Shown here: piece by piece, positions 24,098 to 34,418 of the stretch
Numbering within the stretch: position 1 is the stretch's first letter
Layout of the letters: each line of letters opens with the position of its first letter
Origin: Lolium rigidum
Lineage: Eukaryota; Streptophyta; Magnoliopsida; Poales; Poaceae
DNA length: 64,000 nucleotides
Assembly (NCBI RefSeq): GCF_022539505.1
Contig: NC_061514.1
Span: forward strand, 325,173,090-325,237,089
Direction: 5' to 3'
Position numbers and translations under genes: made by a program
Notes under the pieces: generated by a model
What the model was told of the DNA's origin: nothing
The model's database searches: none
Seen by the model: only the letters and a program-made list of their open reading frames with translations

Positions 24098-24549
24098 ACG
24101 GGATGCTGGTGGACACCGGAGCGGCGATTAACATCATGCCGTACTCTATGCTACGTCGGCCGGGGCGCTCGAGTTCGGATCTAATCAAAACCAACGTAAC
24201 GTTGAGCGACTTCAACGGCCAAGCGTCTGAGGCACAAGGAGTTCTGAATGTGGATCTGACCGTAGGAAGAAAAACCATCCCTACGGCGTTCTTTATCGTC
24301 GATAGCACGAGCAGTTATGCCGTGTTGCTTGGAAGAGATTGGATCCACGCCAACTGCTGCATTCCCTCCACGATGCACCAATGCATAATACAGTGGGATG
24401 GTGATGAGGTAGAGGTCGTCCAAGCCGACGACTCGGCCGAAGTTTCAACGGCTGGCATGAACGCATGGGAAGCGAGCAGGCCAAGAACCCCTCTCGGGCA
24501 TCAAATTGGACGATCGCGAGCGCATCGATGTGACAAAGGGAAGGGTTAA
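23887..24549 (+). pseudogene. Retropepsin-type protease segment of element B
   Basis: The frame carries ADDETSAGTNMVFILPSEFG and then a retroviral-type aspartic protease core: NGMLVDTGAAINIMPYSML with the catalytic D-T-G, followed by AFFIVDSTSSYAVLLGRDWI. It ends without any reverse transcriptase. It is joined to Gag only across the single-base frame change near 23886, so it would not be made as a fusion unless that base loss is an error or is bypassed. Element A lacks this segment. Confidence 0.65.
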
Positions 24550-24559
24550 GCTGGTTTTA

Positions 24560-25910
24560 TCCACTGGCCTGACCATATAGTTGAAGCCAAGCGATGTGCA
24601 AGTTGTCGAGGCTGATCCTTGTGATCGGCCCCAAGGGTCTATGAAGGAGCAGTACAAAACCTTCACTGAGCAAACAGCGTGGAGGCCGATTCCGCAATCG
24701 GCCGCGAATATCCTCACCATCCATACCGCTCGGGTTCAACACATTCACGGTCCGTCGAGCCGATGTCATCAAATCTCTTGAGCAGAATCGGCTCGGGGGG
24801 GCGCCCAAGTGGATAAAACACGAGGGTATGCAGTAGAAGAGCCTCATCCTTTGATGGTGGATATTGGAGTATGGGGGCCGATACACAAGTCGGCCGAAAA
24901 AATTCGAAAGGAGTATGGGGGCCGATACACAAGTCGGCCGAAAAAATTCGAAAATTTTCAGGAATAGCCGATGCACAGACATCGACTTAAGAGCAGAGGG
25001 CTAGTTCCCTCCAAGAATCTGGAGGGCGTCAGAAATGCGAAGACGTTCTCACCGGAAGTTGCTTCAGCCTGCCGAAGATGATGAGCCGATCTGATCAGCA
25101 AGGCGCAAGGTTTGGACTGAAAAAAGCTCGGGGAGGGCGGCTCGCCCTGAAATTCCCTCACTTTAAAGAGCCGATTCGTTCTGAATCGGTTGATACGGCG
25201 TTGCGAGTTGGAAACCAAGGATGATTGACGTGATCAGCTCGCTGTTATTTTCACCTTGAAGGCCCGGGGGGCAGCTCACCTTGAAGGTCTCTGCTCCGGG
25301 GAGCCGATTTCGTTGGGATCGGCTGAACTCTGCACCACAAGATACCTGAAGAATGGTGTTTATGTTGCAAAATCATCATAGCCTGCTGGATCGGCTGTAT
25401 GGACCCTCAACGGAAGGGAGGTGATCGGCTGGTGGCCCTGCGGGATAGCTCTCTTGGACAAGGTTGAGCCCGCCCCGAAATCTCAATGGTGATGATCCGT
25501 CCTTTATCCTCGCCTTGGCTGGGGCTCGGGGGGCACTCGCCCTCGAGGTTTAACCAACTCTGTTGAAATGGGCCCACTCTTCGTGACGGCTCGTTCGAAA
25601 GACAGTGATTGTTGTAGAAGGAAGCTGCCGGAGCTGAACGAGCAGATTTCGGAGAGGATAATGAAAAGGACGAAATTTGGTGTGGGAGACCGATGCGATG
25701 CCATCGGCTTGTTAGGCATTGTCCAGTTTGGCAATCGGCAGAATCAGAAGGGAAGACAATCGGCTAAATTATCATAAAGGGAATCGGCAAAATCGAGTTG
25801 GGGAATTTCTTCATTGATAAGACAGATTTCTTACAGAGAAGAGCTGATTGCTCTCAAAAGGAAAGACCAGGGGGATACATTGCCCCGTCTGCTACTGCTA
25901 GCCCTATGCT
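24560..25910 (+). other. Non-coding internal region of B with AGCCGAT inverted repeats
   Basis: No coding signal. Examples of the paired motif are 24683-24702 (GGCCGATTCCGCAATCGGCC), 25169-25189 and 25301-25323. CTCGGGGGG runs recur as in element A. A 35-bp direct repeat (GTATGGGGGCCGATACACAA...) lies in tandem at about 24870-24955. Confidence 0.6.
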
Positions 25911-25920
25911 AAGACCCTAT

Positions 25921-26439
25921 CTAGGGGCCGCTGCTGCCCTCGTCGTCGTCGCCGTCATCGCCACTGCCGGCGCTGCTCCCTGCCGGCTCGTCATCACTGC
26001 TCCAGCGGCCGCCGATAGGACCCTCGTCGTCTTCATCCTCTTCGTCAGTGTCGTCGTCACTGTCGACGTCGCTGAAGTTCCCGGGCCAGAGGTGGCGGCG
26101 TTTGGCCGGCGGCTCGTCGGAGGAGCTGTCTTCATCCTCCTCCTCCTCTCCCTCTTCCTTCACCTCCTCGGAGGTGGTGAAGTCCGCCCAGGAGAGGCGG
26201 TCGTCTTCGCTCTCCACCACCGCTTCCTCGTCAGCAAGGAAGCGGAGGTCGCTCTCCCCGTCGGTTTGGGATTTGTCATCCTCGGACCAGACGGAGGAGT
26301 CATGGTCCTCTTTGTCCCACTTTGTCGGGGCGAGGATGTCGTACGCCGCTTGCGTACCCCACGAGGGCGTCGACTCTCGGATGGGAGAGGACACGTGGGA
26401 AAGATCCGACGGAGAAGAAGAGGAAGAGGAAGAGGACAT
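25921..26439 (-). CDS. Antisense ORF, Ser-rich and highly acidic protein (element B)
   Basis: An intact 172-residue frame opposite to gag, just upstream of the 3' LTR. It begins MSSSSSSSSPSD, has a middle part with WDKEDHDSSVWSEDD and LSWADFTTSEEV, then a basic patch PPAKRRHLWPG followed by Asp/Glu/Ser runs. It shares with the element A ORF the poly-Ser start, the PP.KR....W pattern, the following acidic run and the genomic position. The rest has diverged strongly, including in length. A CTTTTATTTA box lies about 70 bp before the ATG. Not recognised as any known protein family; low-complexity bias remains an alternative explanation for the open frame. Confidence 0.5.
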   Translation of the reverse strand: MSSSSSSSSPSDLSHVSSPIRESTPSWGTQAAYDILAPTKWDKEDHDSSVWSEDDKSQTDGESDLRFLADEEAVVESEDDRLSWADFTTSEEVKEEGEEEEDEDSSSDEPPAKRRHLWPGNFSDVDSDDDTDEEDEDDEGPIGGRWSSDDEPAGSSAGSGDDGDDDEGSSGP

Positions 26440-26507
26440 GGTTGCCGGGGAGGGTTTTTTGGAGTGCTACTGCGGAAGGGGTAAAGAAGAGAACTGTTCG
26501 TTGCGGC

Positions 26508-26517
26508 TAAATAAAAG
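26508..26517 (-). promoter_or_regulatory. TATA-like box for the antisense ORF of B
   Basis: Minus strand CTTTTATTTA, about 70 bp upstream of the antisense ATG at 26439, similar in position to the box in element A. Confidence 0.35.
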
Positions 26518-26710
26518 GAGGTGGGGGTTTTTAATTTCCGAGCAGTTCTCGAGGACATGGTGCCAAAACTGTCAAATCGTGCAGGGAAGTTGGGAAGGCA
26601 AGTCGTCATGATGAGGCATGCTGCGACAGTTCCGCTCTGCCGTGATGCGACCCCTCTGAGGAAAAAACAGAGTGGTTTTGAAATTATCATTACCAAAACC
26701 AGGGGGCATG

Positions 26711-27889
26711 TGTTATCACCAGATTTTGGCTAAATCAGGAGGTGGGCCGCGATCAAGATGGGCTTGGGAGATTACATATGGAAGAACTATGAAGCGGCCC
26801 TTGCACGGAGAATTTGGGCTAGTTAGCCCGTGTATCTTAATATAATAGATTGTGTATCGGTTTAGAAGTTAGAGTTTATCTCGTGCACGGTTTAGTGCAC
26901 GCCCACATTAGAAAGTCCGCTGGACTATAAATATGTACCTAGGGTTTATGGAATAAACAACAACTCACGTTCAACCCCAAAAACAAACCAATCTCGGCGC
27001 ATCGCCAACTCCTTCGTCTCGAGGGTTTCTATCAGGTAAGCGACATGCTGCCTAGATCGCATCTTGCGATCTAGGCAGCACAAGCCCCACGTTGTTCATG
27101 CGTTGCTCGTATCGAAGCGCTTTTGATGGCGAGCAACGTAGTTATCATTAGGTGTGTTAGGGTTAGCATTGTTCTTCGTTTAAGCATGCTTACGTAGTGC
27201 AACCCTTGCATATCTAGCCGCCCTCACGCCTATCTCAGGTGTGGGGGCGGCACCCGCTTGATCATTATTTAGTAGATCCGATCCGTTACGATTGCTCCTT
27301 GTTCTACAAGGATTAGTTTAATATCTGCAATAGTTTGGCCTTACAATGGGGGGAGGATCCGATGGGCACGTAGGGTGGCGTTCGCAAGTCCTAAACGGGA
27401 TGTTCCTAGAATCAACTTCATGTTGGTTTTCCGGCCTTGTTTAGGATCGGCTTACGAGCACCGTGCGTGGCCGCAAGGCCCAACTCTGGAGTAGGATGAT
27501 CCGGTTATGCGGTGAAAACCCTAAATCGTCGTAGATCTCATTAGCTTCATCTTGATCAAGCAGGACCGCCAAGTATTCGTGCACCCCGTACGGATCATGG
27601 GTGGATCGGCTCTTTGAGCCGATTCACGAGATAACCTGAGAGCCGATCGAGGCTCGTATTTAATGTTTACATGTATGCCCTGCAGGAAACTAAGCGAGGC
27701 AACCTCATCACCTTCCTGACCAGGTATAGGTCAGGTGGCACGCCCTTGCACTTCGCAACGCCGCGTGTGACCGGAAGAGCATTGCGGGCCGTCGCTCGGA
27801 GGGGTCTCAGCCAGCCGCAGCTCTAGGCTCCCCCCGGCTCTACAGTGTTGACAAGGCCGCTGCCCGCCGGTGGGTTTTGGCAGTCAACA
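26711..27889 (+). repeat. 3' LTR of Gypsy element B
   Basis: Preceded by the polypurine tract AGGGGGCATG (26701-26710). It runs TGTTATCACC to CAGTCAACA and is followed by the target duplication GGTAT at 27890-27894. TATA box at 26926-26933, leader stem-loops at 27050-27251. Confidence 0.9.
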
Positions 27890-27894
27890 GGTAT

Positions 27895-30209
27895 ACCGGT
27901 ATCACTCGTTCTTTGCATATTATGGTTGCTGGATACTTGTATATACTTGTTTAGTTTCTTTGAGTGGATTTCTAATGAGAGGGAGATGATATTTGGGGAA
28001 GTGCTGCCTGAAAACAGATTCTGGACTGTTACTAAAAAAATTCGTGCGCACAGCCAGAACGTTATTTTGAGCTGCCAATTTTTGTGCATATTCCCCAGGT
28101 TGTTATCTAACTTTCATTAGTTGAACACTTTTCGAGCTGAGCAACTTAAGAATTTCTTTAAAATCGATTATTGTACTGTTGTCAAGTTTTGGCAGATTTC
28201 TGCCATCTTGCTTTTCTGTGTTTCTTTTAGTTTTCATTTTCTTATTCTTACTTTGTTTCTTTCCTAAAACACAAAAAGACCAAAAATATTTCTGTTTGTT
28301 TCTCTTCACCACTTGTTTATTTTAGTTTCTTGCTTTTATCTTGCTTTATTTGCTATCGTTGGTTTGCTATAAGAAAATCCAAAAAGATTTTGCTTTGTTT
28401 GCTTGTTTCCTTTTGTTCTTGTTTCCAAATTCGAAAACACCAAAAATATTTGCTGTTTTTCTTTGTTTTTGTAAAGTTCATGATGAGTTCAATGGTCTTC
28501 GGTGGCTGGAGCGTGGTTTTCATTCCATATTATTCAAGCTACACAAGTGAAAAAGCAATAATGACGATATACGACGATCCGATTGTGGTGAGAGGCTGGT
28601 ATGAACTCTATTTGTTTTTATTTTTGTACATATACTCATCCATGTGAGCGTGCTTAGTTGGTTCATGTGAGGTATATGTCATTTAAGAAAGTCTAGTAGT
28701 TCATGTTCTCTCATGATTAGCTCCAATTTATTAATATGAGTAGCATGTCATAAATATTTGCTTGCATTGCTTTATTCATAGATAGGTATGACATTGTGGT
28801 ATCCTCCTCTAAATAATTTTCTTGAATCTACTTGGCACATGCAAGCGCATGCATATGACTGAACAAAATGTCAATTAAGCCTCGATGATTTACTTTACCT
28901 CAGAGTTCTTGTATCACTTTTATGCCTCCGTTAATTTATTTTTGTCGCAAGCATGATTATGACGGTTACTGCTCTCTTGATTGTCGCTTCCCGGCCTATT
29001 GCTAGCCTTCACTTTTACCGAGCGGGAACGCTGCTCGTGCTTCCAAACACATTGAAACCAAGTTATTCCGGAGTGTCCACCATAAATACCTATGCATGGC
29101 ATTTCAAACCATTCCAAGTAAATTCTCATGTGCTACCTTTAAACCTTCAAAATGCTTCTCAATTTGTGTTAATGTTTCATAGCTCATGAGGAAGTATGTG
29201 GTGTTTATCTTTCAATCTTGTCATTTACTCTTGACGGACTTTCATAATGGACTAGTGGCACATCCGCTTATCCAATAATTTTGCAAAAAGAGGTGGCAAC
29301 GGGGTTCCCAGCCCCAATTAATCAACTTTCATTAATAATTCTCTTCACATGTTTTGCCCTGATTCATCAGTAAGCAACTTAAATTGCAAATAGACACTCC
29401 TTCATGGTATGTGATTGGTGGAAGGCACCCGAGGATTCGGTTAGCCATGGCTTGTGTAAGCAAAGGTTGGGGGGAGTGTCATCCATAATAAAACTAAAGT
29501 ACGTGTGTAAACAAAAGAGAAGAGGGATGATTTACCTTGCTGGTAGAGATAACGTCCTTCATGGGAGCCGCTCTTGAAAGTCCGGTTGACGAGGTAGTTA
29601 GAGTACCCACTATCATTCGTTGACAACAACAAACACCTCTCAAAATAATTTTACTCCTGTTTTACAAATGAAAAGCTCTAGCACATGTTAATCCCTGCTT
29701 CCCTCTGTGAAGGGTCAATCTTTTACTTTTACATTGAGTCTCCATCCTTTCTTTGAGCACTTTCTTGAGAGCACAACTGTCATTCTTAGTATAATATGGT
29801 TGTCCCAAAATGTGATTAATTGTGGTATAACTTTGATGCTTTTATCTTTGATAATCTCTATTTCCAGTCTTCTCATGAACCTCAAAGGTGCCCAAGCATT
29901 TATGTTTTGCTGTACAATTACGGGAAAGCGAGATACCACTTTATCATATCATTCTATGAACATTGCAATCCTGCTGATAGACATGATTCATGACGCTCAT
30001 TATTAATTTGTTGGTACCTTTTCCATGATTGACATAGCTATTAGATGATTTTATTTGCAAGTATCTTATTATGAACTGCGTAAGTACTTGCCATATCATG
30101 AGAATATTTACATCGTATGAACAAATGTGTTCGTGAAAGTTCTTTTATCGCACTCAGTTGTCAACTGAATTGCTTGAGGACAAGCAATAAGCTAAGCTTG
30201 GGGGGGAGT
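27895..30209 (+). other. 3' non-coding part of the Athila-like element
   Basis: AT-rich and without a convincing frame. It ends in the polypurine tract AGCTTGGGGGGGAGT at 30195-30209, directly before the 3' LTR. Stretches rich in CCAAAAATATTT and TTGTTTTCTT occur near 28280-28460. Confidence 0.55.
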
Positions 30210-31610
30210 TGATACGTCCAAAACGTATCCACTTTCCCGAACAATTTTGCTATTGTTTTGCCTCTAATTTGTGTATTTTGGATGCAACTAACACGGACTA
30301 ACGCTGTTTTCAGCAGAACTGCTCTGGTGTCTCGTTTTTGTGCAGAAATCCAACTTTCAGGAAAATCCTCGGAATTTATGCGAAAGGTCCTATTTTCCCA
30401 GAATACTTACGGAGCCAGAAGGGCAAGCCAGGTGGGGGCCCGAGGGCCCCACACACTAGGCCGGCGCGGCCCAGGAGGGGCCCTCGCGGCCCTAGTGTGT
30501 GGCGGCCTCGGCCGGCCCTCGACGCCCTCCTTCGGACTACTTATTGCCTTCGACCTAAAAACGCACGGGAGGAAGTCAAAACTCGCCAGAAGCCATCAGT
30601 ACGCCGCCACCGTCGCGAAACTCCGTCTCGGGACCAGAAACTCCGTTCTGGCACTCCGCCGGGACGGGGAATTGGAGGAGATCATCGCCATCATCATCAC
30701 CGACGCCTCTCCATCGACCAGCCATGTTTCCCCCATCCATGTGTAAGTAATTCCCCTGCTGTAGGCTGAAGGGGATGGTAGGGATTGGATGAGATTGGTC
30801 ATGTAATAGCATAAGATTGTTAGGGCATAGTGCCTAGTGTCCGTAATTGGTACTTTTATGATATTGTTGCAACTTGTTATGCTTAATGCTTGTCACTAGG
30901 GCCCGAGTGCCATGATCTCAGATCTGAACATGTTATCGATTCATTATGATATTCATTGCTTTATGATCTTACCTGCAAGTTGTATACACGTGTTGCTGTC
31001 CGGAGCTCGAGGCCCCAAAGTGACAGAAATTGGGACAACCGAAGGGGATGGCGGTGACATGAGGATCACATGTGTTCACGGAGTGTTAATGCTTTGCTCC
31101 GGTGCTCTATTAAAAGGAGCACCTTAATTTCCAGTAGATTCCCTATAGACCCGGCTGCCACCGGCTGGTAGGACAAAAGATGTTGTGCAAGTTTCTCATT
31201 GTGAGCATGTACGACTATATATGGAACACATGCCTATTGATTGATTAGTACTTGGATACCGTTTTATTATTATCTGCAAATGCCCTGCTTTAATTGTTAC
31301 ATGAGTTTCTCTCATCCATGCAACGCCCGTTCATCCATCCATGTGCCTACAGTATTTTAATCCTGCTGTTTATTATAATCACTACTGCTGTCTTTGTTAC
31401 TCTGCTGCTGTTATTTTACTACTCGCTATCGCTATAAAGCTGACACTATCGATAAATTCTTGCGAGCAAGTCTGTTTATAGGTGCAGCTGAATTGACAAC
31501 TTCGCTGTTAAGGCTTTCAAGTATTCTTTGTCTCCCCTTGTGTTGAATCAATAAATTGGGTTTTACTTCCCTCGAAGACTGTTGCGATCCCCTATACTTG
31601 TGGGTCATCA
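30210..31610 (+). repeat. 3' LTR of the Athila-like element
   Basis: TGATACGTCC to GGGTCATCA, followed by the target duplication GATCC at 31611-31615. It matches 15410-16814. Confidence 0.9.
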
Positions 31611-31615
31611 GATCC

Positions 31616-32562
31616 CTAGTTGGCTACGTTCTCCATGCTCTACCCCGGTCTAAGTCAGAATTTTGGCAGCATCTCCCCGCTGCTCTTCCGATACACGTCT
31701 CGCAAAAAGCCGAGAGGATGTGCATCCAGAGAACAACGGGGAGGCGCTGCCGAAATTCCGACACGGACCGGAGTAGAACATGGAAAACGTACCCAACTAC
31801 GCATCCGCAAACTTTCCCGTAAATGCCGCAAGCATTGCGGTTCAAAATATGCTGACCACTAATGCATATTTATCCGTGTAACGCTTGCGGACGGGAAGTG
31901 ACACCTAGGTTACGCAAATTGACTTGGAAAATGAATCTAGTGACATAAAAAAATGCGGAGAAGGGGATGCGAAGTTTTAGCTCACCCTCGGCGGCCGGAG
32001 AGAATCGCGTGGCGATGTCAAACTCCTGTGTGGCGATGTCGATGGCCGGAGAGAATCACGTCAAGATCCCGTGTCGTCACGTCGGGGTGCTCACGCCGGT
32101 GCCTATTCAAAACAATAAACAAAATAGTCAATAAATTTGCAAGTAACAATTTACCCTAAGTAACAATTTTATTTATAAGTAGCAATTTATCCTAACTAAC
32201 TAACTAACTAACAACTGGCTACATAACTAACAACTAGCAATTTACCCTAACTAACAACTAGCAATTTACCATAACTAACTAACAACTAACAAACTAACTA
32301 AGCAAAAAAAATGCATACCTTTAATATGGAGCTCCCCATGGAGCCGACCGGTGAGGGGAGAAGAGGGTCGGGCGACGCGGCTGCGGGAGGAGGGGGCCGG
32401 GGCGGTGTGCTGTGGGAGGAGGGGGCCGACACGTTGTGTTGCGGGAGGAGGGGGCCGGGGCGGCGCGGTGTGCTGCGGGGGAGGGGCGGCGCGGTGTGCT
32501 GTGGGGTGAGGCTGGCGGTGGGCGGCGCGGTGGGCTGCGGGGGCCTGAATATATGATCCCTG
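31616..32562 (-). mobile_element. Probable CACTA remnant with a proline-rich exon-like end
   Basis: This continues the sequence interrupted at 15409. It holds a large hairpin (31633-31783), an AACTA tandem run (about 32190-32212) and, on the minus strand near 32330-32560, a Pro/Arg-rich open stretch. That stretch is followed by a possible donor (AAAG|GTATGC, near 32320). No recognisable transposase motif is present. Assignment to the outer CACTA rests on position and composition. Confidence 0.35.
31633..31783. repeat. Near-perfect inverted repeat of about 150 bp
   Basis: The left arm CCATGCTCTACCCCGGTC... (31633-31686) is the reverse complement of the right arm ...GGACCGGAGTAGAACATGG (31729-31783), with a small number of mismatches. 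The inner part (GATACACGTCTCG against CGAGAGGATGTGCATC) also pairs, leaving a small A-rich loop. A transcript would fold into one long hairpin. Confidence 0.75.
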
Positions 32563-32565
32563 GTA

Positions 32566-33779
32566 CACTAGTAGAAAAAGGTCCTTTAGTCCCGGTTCAT
32601 AACGGGTTTTAGTCCCAGTTGTGCAACCGGGACTAAAGAGTCGAGATTAAAGGCCCCCCTTAGTCCCGGTTGCTTACGAACCGGGACTAAAAGTCCATCC
32701 ACGTGGGTTCGGTGCGTCGGGGGAAAATGTCTTCAGGTGAATTTTTCTAAAAAAATTTCCACTCCATTTTTCTATTTTTTTCAGAATTTCTATTATTTCA
32801 GTTATTTGCATAGTTTAGTCTCTATCTCTAAATGCACTTATCTCTAGTCAAATTACTTACTCGTGGTCAAACTTCCTGCTCGGTCACCCATTCTCCCACT
32901 ACTCTAGCACTAGCACGCTTAACTTCCGAGTTCCATCCCATCCCGCATCCAAGTGCTTCGCGCGCATGTATGTGATATACTAGTATCATATCAATCTTAT
33001 TAACATGTTGGTCGATGTCACATTTCTTTATTGTTTGAATTTCAAATAATTATTTTAATAAACAAAAGTAATGATGCAATAATAATCTTGAATAAACAAA
33101 TAAACAATAACTTTTTAATTTTTATTATTTTAATTTTTAAATTTTTTTAAATTTTTTTTTGCCAAACCTAAAACCTAAAAAATTGAAAATCTAAAAATTG
33201 GGTAAAAGTAATAGTAATCTTTATGAAGGATGCAATTATTAATTTTAGTTTTTTAAAAAATAAAAAAATATAAAATACGTAATTTATAGTAAAAACTAAA
33301 ATCTTCCTGCTTTCGTATTTTCATTTGGAATTTTGAGAATCTAAAATTTGGCTAACCAGGAAAATCCCGGTGAATTCGGATGTAACTTTTTCCCACGATG
33401 ATTTTGTTATATTATTCGTTTTTCCCGACTCGTATGCAAAAGTTAATGCAATTTTACCATTTTTCAAACCTTTTTTGCAAAAAAAAGTGAATATTCGAAT
33501 TTTTTAATTTCACCGAATAGTAGGTTCCATAACATACAAGAATCTGAAAACATTTTATTTTTTAAAAGGTGATCCAAGAGGGGAGGGGGGGGTGAAGGGT
33601 GCGTGGGGAGTAAAACCAGAAAAACCTCGGCCGTAGCCCACCATAACCCTTTAGTCCCGGTTGCCGGAGCATTAGTCGCGGTTCACGAGTAGAACCGAGA
33701 CTAAAGACCCGATTAGTCCCAGATTAAAATATTTGGGGACTAATGGGTTGGGATGGAAGACATTTTTTTTCTATTAGTG
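32566..33779. mobile_element. Small non-autonomous CACTA element with TSD
   Basis: Starts CACTAGTAGAAAAAG and ends TTTTTTTCTATTAGTG, the inverted terminus with a few changes. The 3-bp target duplication is GTA at 32563-32565 and 33780-33782. Both ends carry TTTAGTCCCGGTT / AACCGGGACTAAA subterminal repeats (about 32582-32690 and 33650-33730). The 1.2-kb interior is AT-rich and non-coding, so it must be mobilised by a CACTA transposase from elsewhere. Confidence 0.85.
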
Positions 33780-33782
33780 GTA

Positions 33783-34418
33783 GCTGCCATTGTTTTGACG
33801 TGAATGCCATGAGCTGTGTATGACGGTCCAACGCACACGCTTGCCTGATAAGTTCGAGTCACATGTACAGACCACCGACACACAACTTCAGGACTGATTC
33901 CCAGAATACATCACGATGATACATGATCCAATCACCACAATTTAATTTGACAGGAAGTGAAGACGATTTTAAACAACCATGCACTCGCAAAGCCATTGCG
34001 CTTGGCATATCCCTCGACAGTCCTCTCGGCTAGTACTCAGTTATGCACAGGGCTAAACGGAAAAACCCGAGCTAGCTTTCGTTTAAAACTTTAGGTATGA
34101 CTCGAATAATTTCATTCATAATCACTTGTTGCACAAAAAAACACACCGATACAACATACCTTACATAATAAATAAACACACCAACCTCCCAAACATTTTG
34201 CCACTCCCCTAAAAAAACATTTGGCCACTTGCCGGGGACATACACAACACCCACACACTAATCCCTTAGTACCTTCACTCACAAATTGTTATTCTGAATT
34301 CTCGGATACTAACAGGGAAGCCAATGGCACAACCCATGCGTGCAAGCTGATCGACCATAAACAGCAACAACGTCGACCAGTCACTCACTGATCTTACCAT
34401 GAACAAATCACATCGATT
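33783..34418 (-). other. 3' flank of the first proline-rich protein gene
   Basis: Downstream region of the minus-strand gene ending at 34419. The part 34262-34418 is visibly related to 39640-39810 behind the second gene (shared ATTGTTATTCTGAA, GTGCAAGCTGATC-like and CACTCACTGATC motifs). The tandem duplication therefore included the 3' untranslated region. Confidence 0.55.

Larger units (their letters stand above)
21509..27889 (+). mobile_element. Gypsy element B, sister of A, non-autonomous (full length with TSD)
   Basis: 6.4 kb, with LTRs of about 1.18 kb (TGTTATCACC to CAGTCAACA) and target duplication GGTAT at 21504-21508 and 27890-27894. LTR ends, primer site, polypurine tract, gag Cys cluster and antisense ORF all match element A in design, but the sequence is clearly diverged, so these are sister families. 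It keeps a protease segment that A has lost, and lacks the reverse transcriptase and integrase segments. It lies inside the Athila-like element and is therefore younger than that insertion. Confidence 0.88.
15410..31610 (+). mobile_element. Athila-like Gypsy element, non-autonomous, split by element B
   Basis: Its LTRs of about 1.4 kb start TGATACGTCC and end GGGTCATCA. The target duplication is GATCC at 15405-15409 and 31611-31615. Without the nested element B (21509-27889 plus one TSD copy) it is about 9.8 kb. The PBS TGGCGCCGTTGCTCGGGGAG fits the tRNA-Asp type used by Athila-lineage elements. It codes for a gag plus a protease-like domain and a separate 3' ORF, but I see no reverse transcriptase or integrase. 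The layout resembles the Sabrina-type non-autonomous Athila elements of wheat and barley (recognition by motif, not by search). Confidence 0.85.
3444..32562 (-). mobile_element. Old CACTA element forming the base of the TE nest
   Basis: The pieces of a minus-strand CACTA element that remain after removing nested insertions are 3444-3806, 5196-7118, 14174-15409 and probably 31616-32562. The left end reads CACAACAGGAAT, a degenerate form of the usual CACTACAAGAAA terminus. It is followed by GCCGACGG/CCCTCGGCGT subterminal repeats typical of Triticeae CACTA elements. The coding remnants read as the second CACTA ORF on the minus strand. I could not find a matching right terminus, so the right limit is arbitrary. 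The element may be truncated, or the 31616-32562 part may belong to a different element. Confidence 0.45.
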
